Shown: piece after piece, positions 9,004-17,256 of the stretch
Layout of the letters: the number at the start of each line of letters is the position of its first letter
Position numbering within the stretch: position 1 is the first letter of the stretch
Origin: an uncultured Saprospiraceae bacterium
GTDB lineage: Bacteria; Bacteroidota; Bacteroidia; Chitinophagales; Saprospiraceae
Assembly (NCBI GenBank): GCA_937930815.1
Contig: CALHBQ010000530.1
Coordinates: 1 to 35,332, forward strand
DNA: 35,332 nt
Reading direction: 5' to 3'
Position numbers and translations under genes: made by a program
The notes under the pieces: model-generated
What the model saw: only the letters and a program-made list of their open reading frames with translations
What the model was told of the DNA's origin: nothing
The model's database searches: none

Positions 9004-9849
9004 ATGACAACTTCTCCAGAAAATTTGGATAACAAAGAAAAATTGGCTCAACTCAAACGCATCTTGCTAAAAGATGACAGAGAGGAGTTGGTTGAACTTC
9101 GAAAAGCGCTGGAGGAGAAGGAAGCATCACTGAAAGATAGTGTTGCTCCGATGATTGAAGAACACATAGAATTTCTAAAGAAAAATTATCCAGACGAATT
9201 TAAAATAGCTGTTGATAAGCAGATAGAAACCAAAATTCGTGATTCGCAAGAAGAATTGATTGCAGTGATTTATCCAGCTTTGGGTATAATGGTGAAAAAA
9301 TATGTTGCTCACCAAATGGCATTGATGAGAGAAGGCATTGATGAGAAAATTAATAAAAAAGGTCCAATCGGTTGGTTCAAAAGAAAAGTGCTGGGAATCA
9401 AAGGAAGTGATTGGGTAATAGCTGAAGAAGGTGTTCCGATAGTTGAAGGGATTTATGTCATTGAAAAGAATTCAGGAATATTGATAAGTAGTGCTTCTGG
9501 TGCAGATACAATGGATGAAGATTTGATGGCCGGAATGTTGACTGCCATTCGCTCTTTTGCCGAAGATGCATTTATGAAAGGAGAGCAGAAAGTAGATACT
9601 ATTGAATATGATCGACTTTCGATATTTGTGCAATCATATCCGACCTTTTACATTGCCGTTTCGTTAAATGGAAAAATGACACAAGGTGATAAATCTAAAT
9701 TGAGTGATAATTTACTTGAATTCGTCAATCAAGATTTGAACCGTGATGTTATGATGGATAATGATTCGAAAGAATTAATTATTAGAAAAAAATTGACGGA
9801 TCGATTCTTGGTCGAACCAGTATCTCAATCGGTAAAGTCAATTGAATAA
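9004..9849 (+). CDS. Protein with N-terminal helical/coiled-coil region and C-terminal roadblock/longin-like domain, as found in the N-terminal part of some OmpA-family proteins
   Basis: VEGIYVIEKNSGILISSASGADTMDEDLMAGMLTAIRSFAEDAFMKGEQKVDTIEYDRLSIFVQSYPTFYIAVSLNG; lies directly upstream of a Ras-like GTPase. Confidence 0.65.
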   Translation: MTTSPENLDNKEKLAQLKRILLKDDREELVELRKALEEKEASLKDSVAPMIEEHIEFLKKNYPDEFKIAVDKQIETKIRDSQEELIAVIYPALGIMVKKYVAHQMALMREGIDEKINKKGPIGWFKRKVLGIKGSDWVIAEEGVPIVEGIYVIEKNSGILISSASGADTMDEDLMAGMLTAIRSFAEDAFMKGEQKVDTIEYDRLSIFVQSYPTFYIAVSLNGKMTQGDKSKLSDNLLEFVNQDLNRDVMMDNDSKELIIRKKLTDRFLVEPVSQSVKSIE

Positions 9850-9882
9850 ATTTCAAATTCCGATAATTTACATTTTAAAAAA

Positions 9883-10377
9883 ATGATAAAGAAAAAAGTA
9901 ATACTAACAGGTAGTTTTGGAGTGGGGAAAACCTCTCTTTTCAACCGGTTTGTTTATAGCAAATTTGATGAAAAGTATCTGACTACGATCGGTGTAAAAG
10001 TGGATAAAAAGTCACTTACTATCGAAGGTAAAGAAGTGACACTTTTGCTTTGGGATATTGCTGGAGAAATTTCTCAAGACAAAGTTCCCAACTCATATTT
10101 TTTAGAATCAAGCGCCATTATTTATGTTTTTGATTTGACTCGACCTTCCACCTATGCCAATATGGAATTTGATTTAACTCATTTGGAAAAAATGGTTCCA
10201 GGGGTATTGGTGAAAATTGTCGCGAATAAAAAAGATTTAGTTACCGACGAAGAATTAGAAAAGGTGTTGAAAGAGGTCAATAAATTTCCTGATGTTATTA
10301 CCAGTGCAAAAACTGGTGAGAATGTTGAAAACCTATTTGTTGACATTGCTAAATCTCTAATCTCCAATGCAGTTTAA
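9883..10377 (+). CDS. Ras/Rab-like small GTPase
   Basis: G1 GSFGVGKT, switch I YLTTIGVKV, G3 WDIAGE, G4 ANKKDL, G5 TSAKTGENV; 164 aa, close to a minimal Ras fold. Confidence 0.95.
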   Translation: MIKKKVILTGSFGVGKTSLFNRFVYSKFDEKYLTTIGVKVDKKSLTIEGKEVTLLLWDIAGEISQDKVPNSYFLESSAIIYVFDLTRPSTYANMEFDLTHLEKMVPGVLVKIVANKKDLVTDEELEKVLKEVNKFPDVITSAKTGENVENLFVDIAKSLISNAV

Positions 10378-10756
10378 TAATAAATTAAAAGACAGGCAGC
10401 TCATCCTCTTAGATGAGCAAGGTTGTATTATCGCAAGTTGCGATTCGATATTCTCTACTTTAGAAATGAGGGATGAACCTGTTTTTAAAGATTTTCCTCT
10501 AGTCGAAAGTATTTTTGATATAGCAAAAAAAATGAAGCTTAATGAACCGAAGTTGAGATTCTCAAAAATCGAAACGACTTTTAAAGAGTTAAACGGCTTT
10601 TACGATTTTACTTTTGTAAAAACTGATATCGATCATCGAAGACCAATACTTTGGACAATTTTGGACTACACGAGATTATATGAAGATTATCACAGAACAC
10701 AACAAAATCGCCAAGAAATAGCAATTGCAAAAGAACTACTCAGAGAACAATCATAA
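10367..10756 (+). CDS. Stand-alone PAS-like sensor domain protein
   Basis: LILLDEQGCIIASCDSIFSTLE...FPLVESIFDIAKKM...FYDFTFVKTDIDHRRPILWTILDYTRLYEDYHRTQQNRQE resembles PAS domains followed by a signalling helix in Bacteroidota sensors; 11-nt overlap with the GTPase stop. Confidence 0.6.
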   Translation: MQFNNKLKDRQLILLDEQGCIIASCDSIFSTLEMRDEPVFKDFPLVESIFDIAKKMKLNEPKLRFSKIETTFKELNGFYDFTFVKTDIDHRRPILWTILDYTRLYEDYHRTQQNRQEIAIAKELLREQS

Positions 10757-12019
10757 ATCAAATCCAATATCCTTTCTAAAATATTTCCCTTCAAAATTCA
10801 CCTTTTCCGCGTTTTCTAAAGATTGAGCAACGGCTGATTTAAAGTCATCTCCAAAAGAAGTGAGCGCCATTACTCGTCCACCATTCGTAACTAAATTCCC
10901 TTCCGAATTTTTGGTGCCAGCATGGAAAACGATGCTGTTTTCAACGGCTTCAATTCCCGTCATTACTTTTCCTTTTTCATACTTTTCTGGATATCCCCCT
11001 GAAACCAACATCACTGCCGCAGCTGTTTGTGGTTCCAATTGGATTGAAATGTCATTGAGCTTTCCATCAAACAAACTGTCTAAAAGTTCTACTAAATCAT
11101 TTTTTAATCGAGGCAAAACGACTTCCGTTTCAGGGTCGCCCATTCTGCAATTATATTCAATTACATAAGGTTCATTGTCTACACTTATTAGGCCGATAAA
11201 AATAAAACCTTTGTAATCAATTCCTCGACTTTGGATTTCGGCCATGGTTGGTTTGATGATGCGCTCATCTACTTTTTGCATCATCGCATCATTGACAAAT
11301 GGGGGAGGAGAGATGGCGCCCATGCCGCCAGTATTTAGCCCAGTGTCTGCTTCTCCGATTTTTTTATAATCTTTTGCGATAGGTAGCACTTTATAATCTT
11401 TCCCATCTGTCAAAACGAAAACTGAAAATTCTATTCCTGATAAAAATTGCTCGATAACCACCTTTTCACTTGCTGCTCCGAATTTACCACTCAACATTTG
11501 TTGAAGTTCTTCTTTTGCTTCTTCGATTGATGGTGAAATGACCACCCCTTTTCCAGCAGCTAAGCCGTCTGCCTTTAATACGATTGGAGGCGTTTGCGTT
11601 GATATGTAATTCAATCCTTCTTGGAAGGATTCAGGTGTAAACTCTCTGTATGCTGCCGTCGGAATATTCTGAGCTGCCATGAATACTTTTCCATAAGCTT
11701 TACTTCCTTCCAGTTTTGCTCCTTCTTGCGATGGCCCAACCACTTTGATGTGTTGTAAATTAGCATCGTTTTTAAAATGATCGACAATTCCTTTTACTAG
11801 TGGATCTTCTGGCCCGACCATCACCATGTCTATCTTTTTGAAAAGGCAGTAACTGCTAACTTCCTTAAAATCATTTGGATTCAATTTTACATTTCTACCA
11901 TGCTGTGAAGTACCTGCATTTCCAGGAGCAATAAAAAGTGCTTCACAAAGCGGACTCTGGGAAATTTTCCAAGCAAATGCATGTTCACGACCACCTGAAC
12001 CAAGGAGCAAAATTCTCAT
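10751..12019 (-). CDS. purD: Phosphoribosylamine--glycine ligase
   Basis: MRILLLGSGGREHAFAWKI, VVGPEDPLVKGIVD, VLKADGLAAGKGVV, EYNCRMGDPETEVVLPRL. Confidence 0.97.
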   Translation of the reverse strand: MRILLLGSGGREHAFAWKISQSPLCEALFIAPGNAGTSQHGRNVKLNPNDFKEVSSYCLFKKIDMVMVGPEDPLVKGIVDHFKNDANLQHIKVVGPSQEGAKLEGSKAYGKVFMAAQNIPTAAYREFTPESFQEGLNYISTQTPPIVLKADGLAAGKGVVISPSIEEAKEELQQMLSGKFGAASEKVVIEQFLSGIEFSVFVLTDGKDYKVLPIAKDYKKIGEADTGLNTGGMGAISPPPFVNDAMMQKVDERIIKPTMAEIQSRGIDYKGFIFIGLISVDNEPYVIEYNCRMGDPETEVVLPRLKNDLVELLDSLFDGKLNDISIQLEPQTAAAVMLVSGGYPEKYEKGKVMTGIEAVENSIVFHAGTKNSEGNLVTNGGRVMALTSFGDDFKSAVAQSLENAEKVNFEGKYFRKDIGFDL

Positions 12020-12054
12020 AATAAGCAGAGGATTGAGAGAGTTAAGAGAGAGTG

Positions 12055-12111
12055 AGAGGATTGAGAGTGTGAGAAAAGAGCGTTCTCAAACTCTCACACT
12101 CTCAATCCTCT
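12055..12111. repeat. Perfect 20-bp inverted repeat between purD and the amidohydrolase gene
   Basis: AGAGGATTGAGAGTGTGAGA (12055-12074) and TCTCACACTCTCAATCCTCT (12092-12111), 17-nt loop. Confidence 0.9.
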
Positions 12112-12144
12112 TTCATTCTCTATAAAAAAGGACAAAAGTAAAAT

Positions 12145-13884
12145 TTATTCTGATTGATATTTTATTTCACCTCCAACCATTGTAAATAAAACTTTAGTTT
12201 TTAAAATTTCTTCTTCTGGGCAATTGATTAAATCATTGGAAAGCAAAACTAAATCAGCATATTTCCCAGGCGTAATACTTCCTTTTTTATCTTCTTGAAA
12301 AGCTGCGTAAGCATTGGCCATGGTATAGGAATAAATCCCTTCTTCGCGAGACATCGCTTGTTCAGTGAAAAACTCAAAACCATTATCTGCTCTCTTTCGA
12401 GTGACAGAGGCATAAAAACTTTCAATTGCGCTGATGTCTTCTACTGGAGCATCTGTTCCATTCGACACAACAGCACCACTTTTAAGTAGTGATTTCCAGG
12501 CATAAGCTCCTTCTTTAGAACGTTCTTCTCCAAGACGTTTTACAACGAAAGGTGCATCAGAGGTACAGTGAACACCTTGCATGGCAGCGACTACCCCTAA
12601 TTTTTCGAATCGAGGAATATCTTCAACATGTAAGTGTTGTGCATGTTCCATTCGCCATCTTAGGTTTTTTATTTCTGGTGATTTTTTAGAAAGATTTTCA
12701 ATAATATCGAGAACTTCTCGATTGCCTCGGTCGCCAATTGCATGTACACACATCTGCATTTTTTTAGCGAGACACATATCTGCAATTTTGGCCACCTCTT
12801 CAACTGAGGTTGTATTTTGGCCTACAAACCCAGGTTTGTCGTCATAAGGCTCAAGCAGCCATGCACCGTAAGAACCCAGTGCGCCATCCAATTCTGTTTT
12901 TACTGCTTTGCAAGTAAAAAATCCATTACCTACATCAACCTTTGGAAACTCATTTAAATACTTTTTTAAATCTTCAGAACCATGTCTCAACATTGCCCAC
13001 ATTCTTAAATCTAATTCACCCGCTTTGGCCAACCGCTCATATTGAGCAAGTTCTTCGTAAGAACTGAGGAAGTCAGCATTTGGAGTTGTGCCTGCATCTT
13101 GAAAAGAAGTGATTCCGTTTTCCAAACATTTTTGTTGAGCCAATTTGACTCCTTTCAACCAGAGCTTTTCAATTTCTTTTTTAGAAAGTTTGGAAAGGTG
13201 ATCTTGGTAAATATTGAGAATAGATTTCATTGCTCGTTCCTCAAACATTCCGATTGCATTTCCTTTTATATCGCGGACAATTTCGCCACCGGATGGGTTT
13301 GGTGTTTCTTTAGAAATGCTTGCTAAGTCCATCGCTTTTTTGTTTGCCAGCAATCCATGCCCACTTGCATGTCGAAGCACTACAGGGTTGTTCGGAGACA
13401 CTTCCGACAACGCATCATGATAAGGGTAACCATGTACATTTTGAATCGGAGTCGAATCCCACTTTTCTTGATGCCATCCGCGGCCTTCAATCCATTCGCC
13501 GGGCTTGGCTGTTTTGGCAGCTTCTGCGACCATGGCGACTATTTCTTCCCAACTTTTAGTTTTTAAGAAATTTAATTGAAGGAGACTTTTTCCAAGGCCA
13601 GAGAAATGACCATGACCTTCTATAAAACCAGGCATCAAGAAATGACCTTCTAAGTTAATCATTTTAGTATTAGAACTGGATAGTTCTTTCATTTCTTCGT
13701 TTGTACCTATTTTTAAAATAAGTCCATTTTTGATTGCAACTGACTGAACAACAGGACGTTGTGAGTCAACGGTATAAATGTTTCCGTTGGATAAAATCAC
13801 ATCTGCTTTCTTATCGTCATTTTGACACGAGAACAAAAAGCATATTGAAATTAGAAAAAGGAAGAAGCGCTGGAGTGATGTCAT
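12145..13884 (-). CDS. Amidohydrolase family lipoprotein (YtcJ-like)
   Basis: ADVILSNGNIYTVDSQRPVVQSVAIKNG, FIEGHGHF, MCVHAIGDRGNREVLDI, RMEHAQHL, SNGTDAPVEDISAIESFYASVTRK; lipobox LFSC. Start at MTSLQ (13884) preferred. Confidence 0.9.
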   Translation of the reverse strand: MTSLQRFFLFLISICFLFSCQNDDKKADVILSNGNIYTVDSQRPVVQSVAIKNGLILKIGTNEEMKELSSSNTKMINLEGHFLMPGFIEGHGHFSGLGKSLLQLNFLKTKSWEEIVAMVAEAAKTAKPGEWIEGRGWHQEKWDSTPIQNVHGYPYHDALSEVSPNNPVVLRHASGHGLLANKKAMDLASISKETPNPSGGEIVRDIKGNAIGMFEERAMKSILNIYQDHLSKLSKKEIEKLWLKGVKLAQQKCLENGITSFQDAGTTPNADFLSSYEELAQYERLAKAGELDLRMWAMLRHGSEDLKKYLNEFPKVDVGNGFFTCKAVKTELDGALGSYGAWLLEPYDDKPGFVGQNTTSVEEVAKIADMCLAKKMQMCVHAIGDRGNREVLDIIENLSKKSPEIKNLRWRMEHAQHLHVEDIPRFEKLGVVAAMQGVHCTSDAPFVVKRLGEERSKEGAYAWKSLLKSGAVVSNGTDAPVEDISAIESFYASVTRKRADNGFEFFTEQAMSREEGIYSYTMANAYAAFQEDKKGSITPGKYADLVLLSNDLINCPEEEILKTKVLFTMVGGEIKYQSE

Positions 13885-14133
13885 TGATATTTGATTTTGC
13901 GTTGAATTAGCAAAGTTAAAATTAGATCTCAACTATGAAACACTCAGTTTTTGTATTAAAAAATTACATATTTTTTTGACAAGAATTTTTTATTACTTTT
14001 TTCTAAAATGAAACCTCTAAAAATTTTGTTAAAAAAACCATTTTCAGTTTCTTTGGAATTCCAAAAAAATAACATGTAGAACTGGGGTATTTTATTTTAA
14101 AATTAAAATGCTCGTTTCAAAATCAGACACTCA

Positions 14134-14859
14134 ATGAGCTCCTACCAACGCAGATTTATCTTTGTAGATTTTAATAACCTAAAAGAAGTTAAGTTCAAGA
14201 AACTTGACAAGATCTGTGATAAGGTGTTTATATTTATTAACTCTGATGAAGAAAATATTCCTTTCGATTTAGTATTGCATTTGCAGAAGATGGGTAAGTC
14301 CGTCAAATGGATTGTCGTGAAGCCAACCGAGCAGGGTGAAATGAACTATGTGATGAGTTTTATGATGGGACGTTTGCACCAGAAAATTGATGAAATTATT
14401 GAGTTTGCTGTTTTGTCCAATGATCCTGCTTTTGACTCGGTAGTCGCTTTTATTAATTCTTCAGGAAGAAGCTGTCTGCGTGTGAAACGTGATAAACTGA
14501 CCAAAGAGAAAAAGAAAATTCATGATCAACCAGCTCCTGCCCAGATTAGTTTTGAAGAGGAGATAATAGAAGAAGAAAATAGTAGCGTAGAGTTTAATAA
14601 TGTTGGTGCTGGACAACCCAAAGCGGGCTATATCGCTCAAGAAGAGGAAGAAGCTATTGAGCGAAGTGCTGAGAATACTATCAATCGATTGATACGTTCT
14701 GGAAACCGACCATCTGATGTCGGAATGTTGAAAGACTATATTATTACAAATAACCACGGGTTGATTTTTAATAATAATGCCGTAGATAAAGTGATTAAAA
14801 AACTCGAAACCTCTCAAGAAATTGAGGTAAGTGATGAGGAAGTAGTTTATCATTTTTAA
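14134..14859 (+). CDS. PIN/NYN-like domain protein with C-terminal winged-helix-like region
   Basis: RRFIFVDFNNLKEV...KVFIFINSDEENIPFDLVLHLQKMGKSVKWIVV...FAVLSNDPAFDSVVAFINSSGRSCLRVKR follows the order of PIN-like FVDFENV...LSxDxGFDPL proteins. Confidence 0.6.
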   Translation: MSSYQRRFIFVDFNNLKEVKFKKLDKICDKVFIFINSDEENIPFDLVLHLQKMGKSVKWIVVKPTEQGEMNYVMSFMMGRLHQKIDEIIEFAVLSNDPAFDSVVAFINSSGRSCLRVKRDKLTKEKKKIHDQPAPAQISFEEEIIEEENSSVEFNNVGAGQPKAGYIAQEEEEAIERSAENTINRLIRSGNRPSDVGMLKDYIITNNHGLIFNNNAVDKVIKKLETSQEIEVSDEEVVYHF

Positions 14860-15026
14860 GACTTCATCAAAAATAATTGTAAACTTTTCGATGGTTGTTG
14901 CGTCCTCAAATTGGGGTATCGTGTCATTTTGGACTTTCCAAAACTGGTAAATTCATTTTGAATCACTATTTTCGACCCTAAGAAGTTTTTTAATAGCTTC
15001 TAATGTTTTTAATAAAATCAAAAAAT

Positions 15027-15590
15027 ATGCAAGAGGAAATTGATATGCTCTACGATATTGCTAAAGAAAGTATGGATAAAGCAATTTCGCATTTAGGAGC
15101 TGAACTCACAAAAATTCGTACTGGAAAAGCAAGTACTTCATTGGTTAGTGGTTTGACGGTAGATTATTACGGCTCTCCAACGCCACTAAGTCAAGTAGCA
15201 AACGTAGGTACGGCTGATGCCAAAACCATAACTATTCAACCTTGGGAAAAAAGCTTGATTTCTGCCATTGAGAAATCTATTTTTGAAGCTAACCTTGGTT
15301 TAACTCCACAAAATGATGGAGAGATGGTCAGGTTGGTTATTCCGCCATTGACAGAAGAGCGCCGAAAAGATTTGGTAAAAAAGGCAAAATCTTTGGGTGA
15401 AGATGGAAAAGTGACCGTCAGAGGTGCCAGACAAAAAGCAATGGATGGCATTAAAAAAGCAGTCAAAGATGGTTATCCTGAAGATCAAGGAAAACGAGCA
15501 GAACACAATGTTCAGGAAATGACCAATGGCTTCGGTAAAAAAATAGAAGAGATTCTTAAACAGAAAGAGGAGGATATCATGACCGTTTAA
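15027..15590 (+). CDS. frr: Ribosome recycling factor
   Basis: AISHLGAELTKIRTGKASTSLVSGLTVDYYGSPTPLSQVANVGTADAKTITIQPWEKS. Start at MQEEIDML preferred over 15003. Confidence 0.97.
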   Translation: MQEEIDMLYDIAKESMDKAISHLGAELTKIRTGKASTSLVSGLTVDYYGSPTPLSQVANVGTADAKTITIQPWEKSLISAIEKSIFEANLGLTPQNDGEMVRLVIPPLTEERRKDLVKKAKSLGEDGKVTVRGARQKAMDGIKKAVKDGYPEDQGKRAEHNVQEMTNGFGKKIEEILKQKEEDIMTV

Positions 15591-15615
15591 AAATAGGTCA
15601 AATAACTACTAATAA

Positions 15616-15656
15616 AAAACTGAGTACTGCTTGATTGCGGTACTCAGTTTTTTTTG
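15616..15656 (+). terminator. Rho-independent terminator after frr
   Basis: AAAACTGAGTACTGC TTGATT GCGGTACTCAGTTTT TTTT. Confidence 0.9.
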
Positions 15657-15679
15657 TTTTGAAAAGGAAGATTAGAATT

Positions 15680-17068
15680 TTACCCTGCAACTCCCTGCAT
15701 TAGCAATGCACAGACAATCGCAAAATAAGTCCCCAACGCATACCCCAAAACCGCAAGCAATACTCCAACAGGTGCCAACGCTGGGCTAAATGCAGAAGCC
15801 ACAATCGGCGCAGAAGCTGCACCTCCGATATTCGCCTGACTACCAACCGCAACAAAGAAAAACGGCGCTTTGATTAACCATGCAACGAAGAGCAACAAAC
15901 TCACATGCACTAACATCCAAACAATTCCGATGGCGAATAAACCGAGGTTTGCCCAAACTTCTCCTAAGTCCATTTTCATACCGATAGTTGCTACCAAAAT
16001 GTAGATAAAAACAGATCCCCAACGAGAAGCACCAACACCTTCTAAGGCACGTAAACGGGTGAATGAAATAGCAATTCCTAAAGTAGTGACAATCACAATT
16101 AACCAAAAGAAATGAGACATTAACGAGTGTAAATTAGCGGAGGCTAAAGATGCTCTCATGCCATCAGTTAAAAGCGTTTTGGTAATAAAATCCGCTCCGA
16201 AGTGTGCAAAAGCAACTCCTCCAAAAGCGACTGCCATCAAAATAAATGAATCAGTCGTGGTTGGGATTTTACTAACCTTTGCCTGATAATTTTCCATATT
16301 GGTTTTCAATATTTCGATAGAAGAGTTATCGGCCTTGAGGCGACGGTCGATTTTATCGCTCACGTTGGCTCCATATAAAAGGAAGCCCATCCAAATATTA
16401 GCAACCACTACATCAACGATTATCATGGTGGCAAATAAGTTGTCACCTACTTCAAAAATCTCTTTCATCGCTGTCTGGTTGGCGCCCCCACCAATCCAAC
16501 TACCAGCAACGGTAGCGAGCCCTCGCCACAATTCGTCTGATGAAACTGGGATGATATTCGGAGCAATATTTTCAACAACCAATAAAGCGACTGGCCCACC
16601 AATCACAACGCCAATCGTCGCAGTGATGAACATGATCAATGCTTTCGGGCCGAGATTCCAAACTGATTTTAAATCAATACTCAAGCAAAGTAATATCAAA
16701 CTGGCAGGTAGCAAATACCTCGATGCAACGAAATACAATTGCGAATGCCCTTCAAACTGTTTGGTGCCTTCAACTCCGTTATCTCCAATCCAAGTTTGCA
16801 TTTCGTTGTAAGAAAGTCCGTTCGGAACGGTGAGTCCCAAGTCAGCGATATATTTTAATAGGGCAGAACTATCATACCAATGTGCTGAAATTAAACCCAA
16901 CGGCCAGTGAAGTATCGCGGGTAAAAAATAGCACAACAATAGTGCAGGGATATAGGTATAGAATTTTTTCCAGCCAGCGCTATCACTTCCTGATGTCTTG
17001 AAAACGAATGCCAATACGAGCATCAAAAGTCCTAATACGACGGCGTCGTTAGTAAAAATTGGTTCCAT
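15680..17068 (-). CDS. DUF819 family integral membrane protein
   Basis: Multi-TM protein with EPIFTNDAVVLGLLMLVLAFVF, GSWIGGGANQTAMKEIF, SQANIGGAASAPIVASAFSPALAPVGVLLAVLGYALGTY. Confidence 0.85.
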   Translation of the reverse strand: MEPIFTNDAVVLGLLMLVLAFVFKTSGSDSAGWKKFYTYIPALLLCYFLPAILHWPLGLISAHWYDSSALLKYIADLGLTVPNGLSYNEMQTWIGDNGVEGTKQFEGHSQLYFVASRYLLPASLILLCLSIDLKSVWNLGPKALIMFITATIGVVIGGPVALLVVENIAPNIIPVSSDELWRGLATVAGSWIGGGANQTAMKEIFEVGDNLFATMIIVDVVVANIWMGFLLYGANVSDKIDRRLKADNSSIEILKTNMENYQAKVSKIPTTTDSFILMAVAFGGVAFAHFGADFITKTLLTDGMRASLASANLHSLMSHFFWLIVIVTTLGIAISFTRLRALEGVGASRWGSVFIYILVATIGMKMDLGEVWANLGLFAIGIVWMLVHVSLLLFVAWLIKAPFFFVAVGSQANIGGAASAPIVASAFSPALAPVGVLLAVLGYALGTYFAIVCALLMQGVAG

Positions 17069-17149
17069 GTTATGTTTTGAATTTTGTTGATGTGAAGGTA
17101 GAAGTTTCTTGTGTAGTTTAAAAACGGTTTTTTAAACAAGAGAAAAAGT

Positions 17150-17253
17150 TTTGATTTGGCTTAAAGTGGGTTCAAAAAGGTAGTTTAAGCCAGATTGATT
17201 CTTTGATTTGGCTTAAAGTGCCTATTTTTACGTAGTTAAAGCCAAATCAAAAG
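17150..17253. repeat. Two tandem 52-bp units, each with internal dyad symmetry, upstream of the AAA ATPase gene
   Basis: TTTGATTTGGCTTAAAGTG at 17150 and 17202; inverted counterparts TAGTTTAAGCCAGAT at 17181 and TAGTTAAAGCCAAATCAAA at 17233; both pairs offset by 52 nt. Confidence 0.8.
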
Positions 17254-17256
17254 TAT

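Noticed and set aside
12295-13566. Several plus-strand ORFs (64-94 aa) inside the amidohydrolase gene
   Set aside because: Antisense to a strongly supported CDS, mutually overlapping and without recognisable domains.
16299-16833. 170 aa plus-strand ORF within the DUF819 gene
   Set aside because: Antisense to a well-supported membrane protein; no start context or domain similarity.
17115-17136. GTTTAAAAACGGTTTTTTAAAC as a third copy of the TTTAAA-ended element
   Set aside because: Only a short palindrome without the long arms, length or central hairpin of the two thrA-flanking copies.
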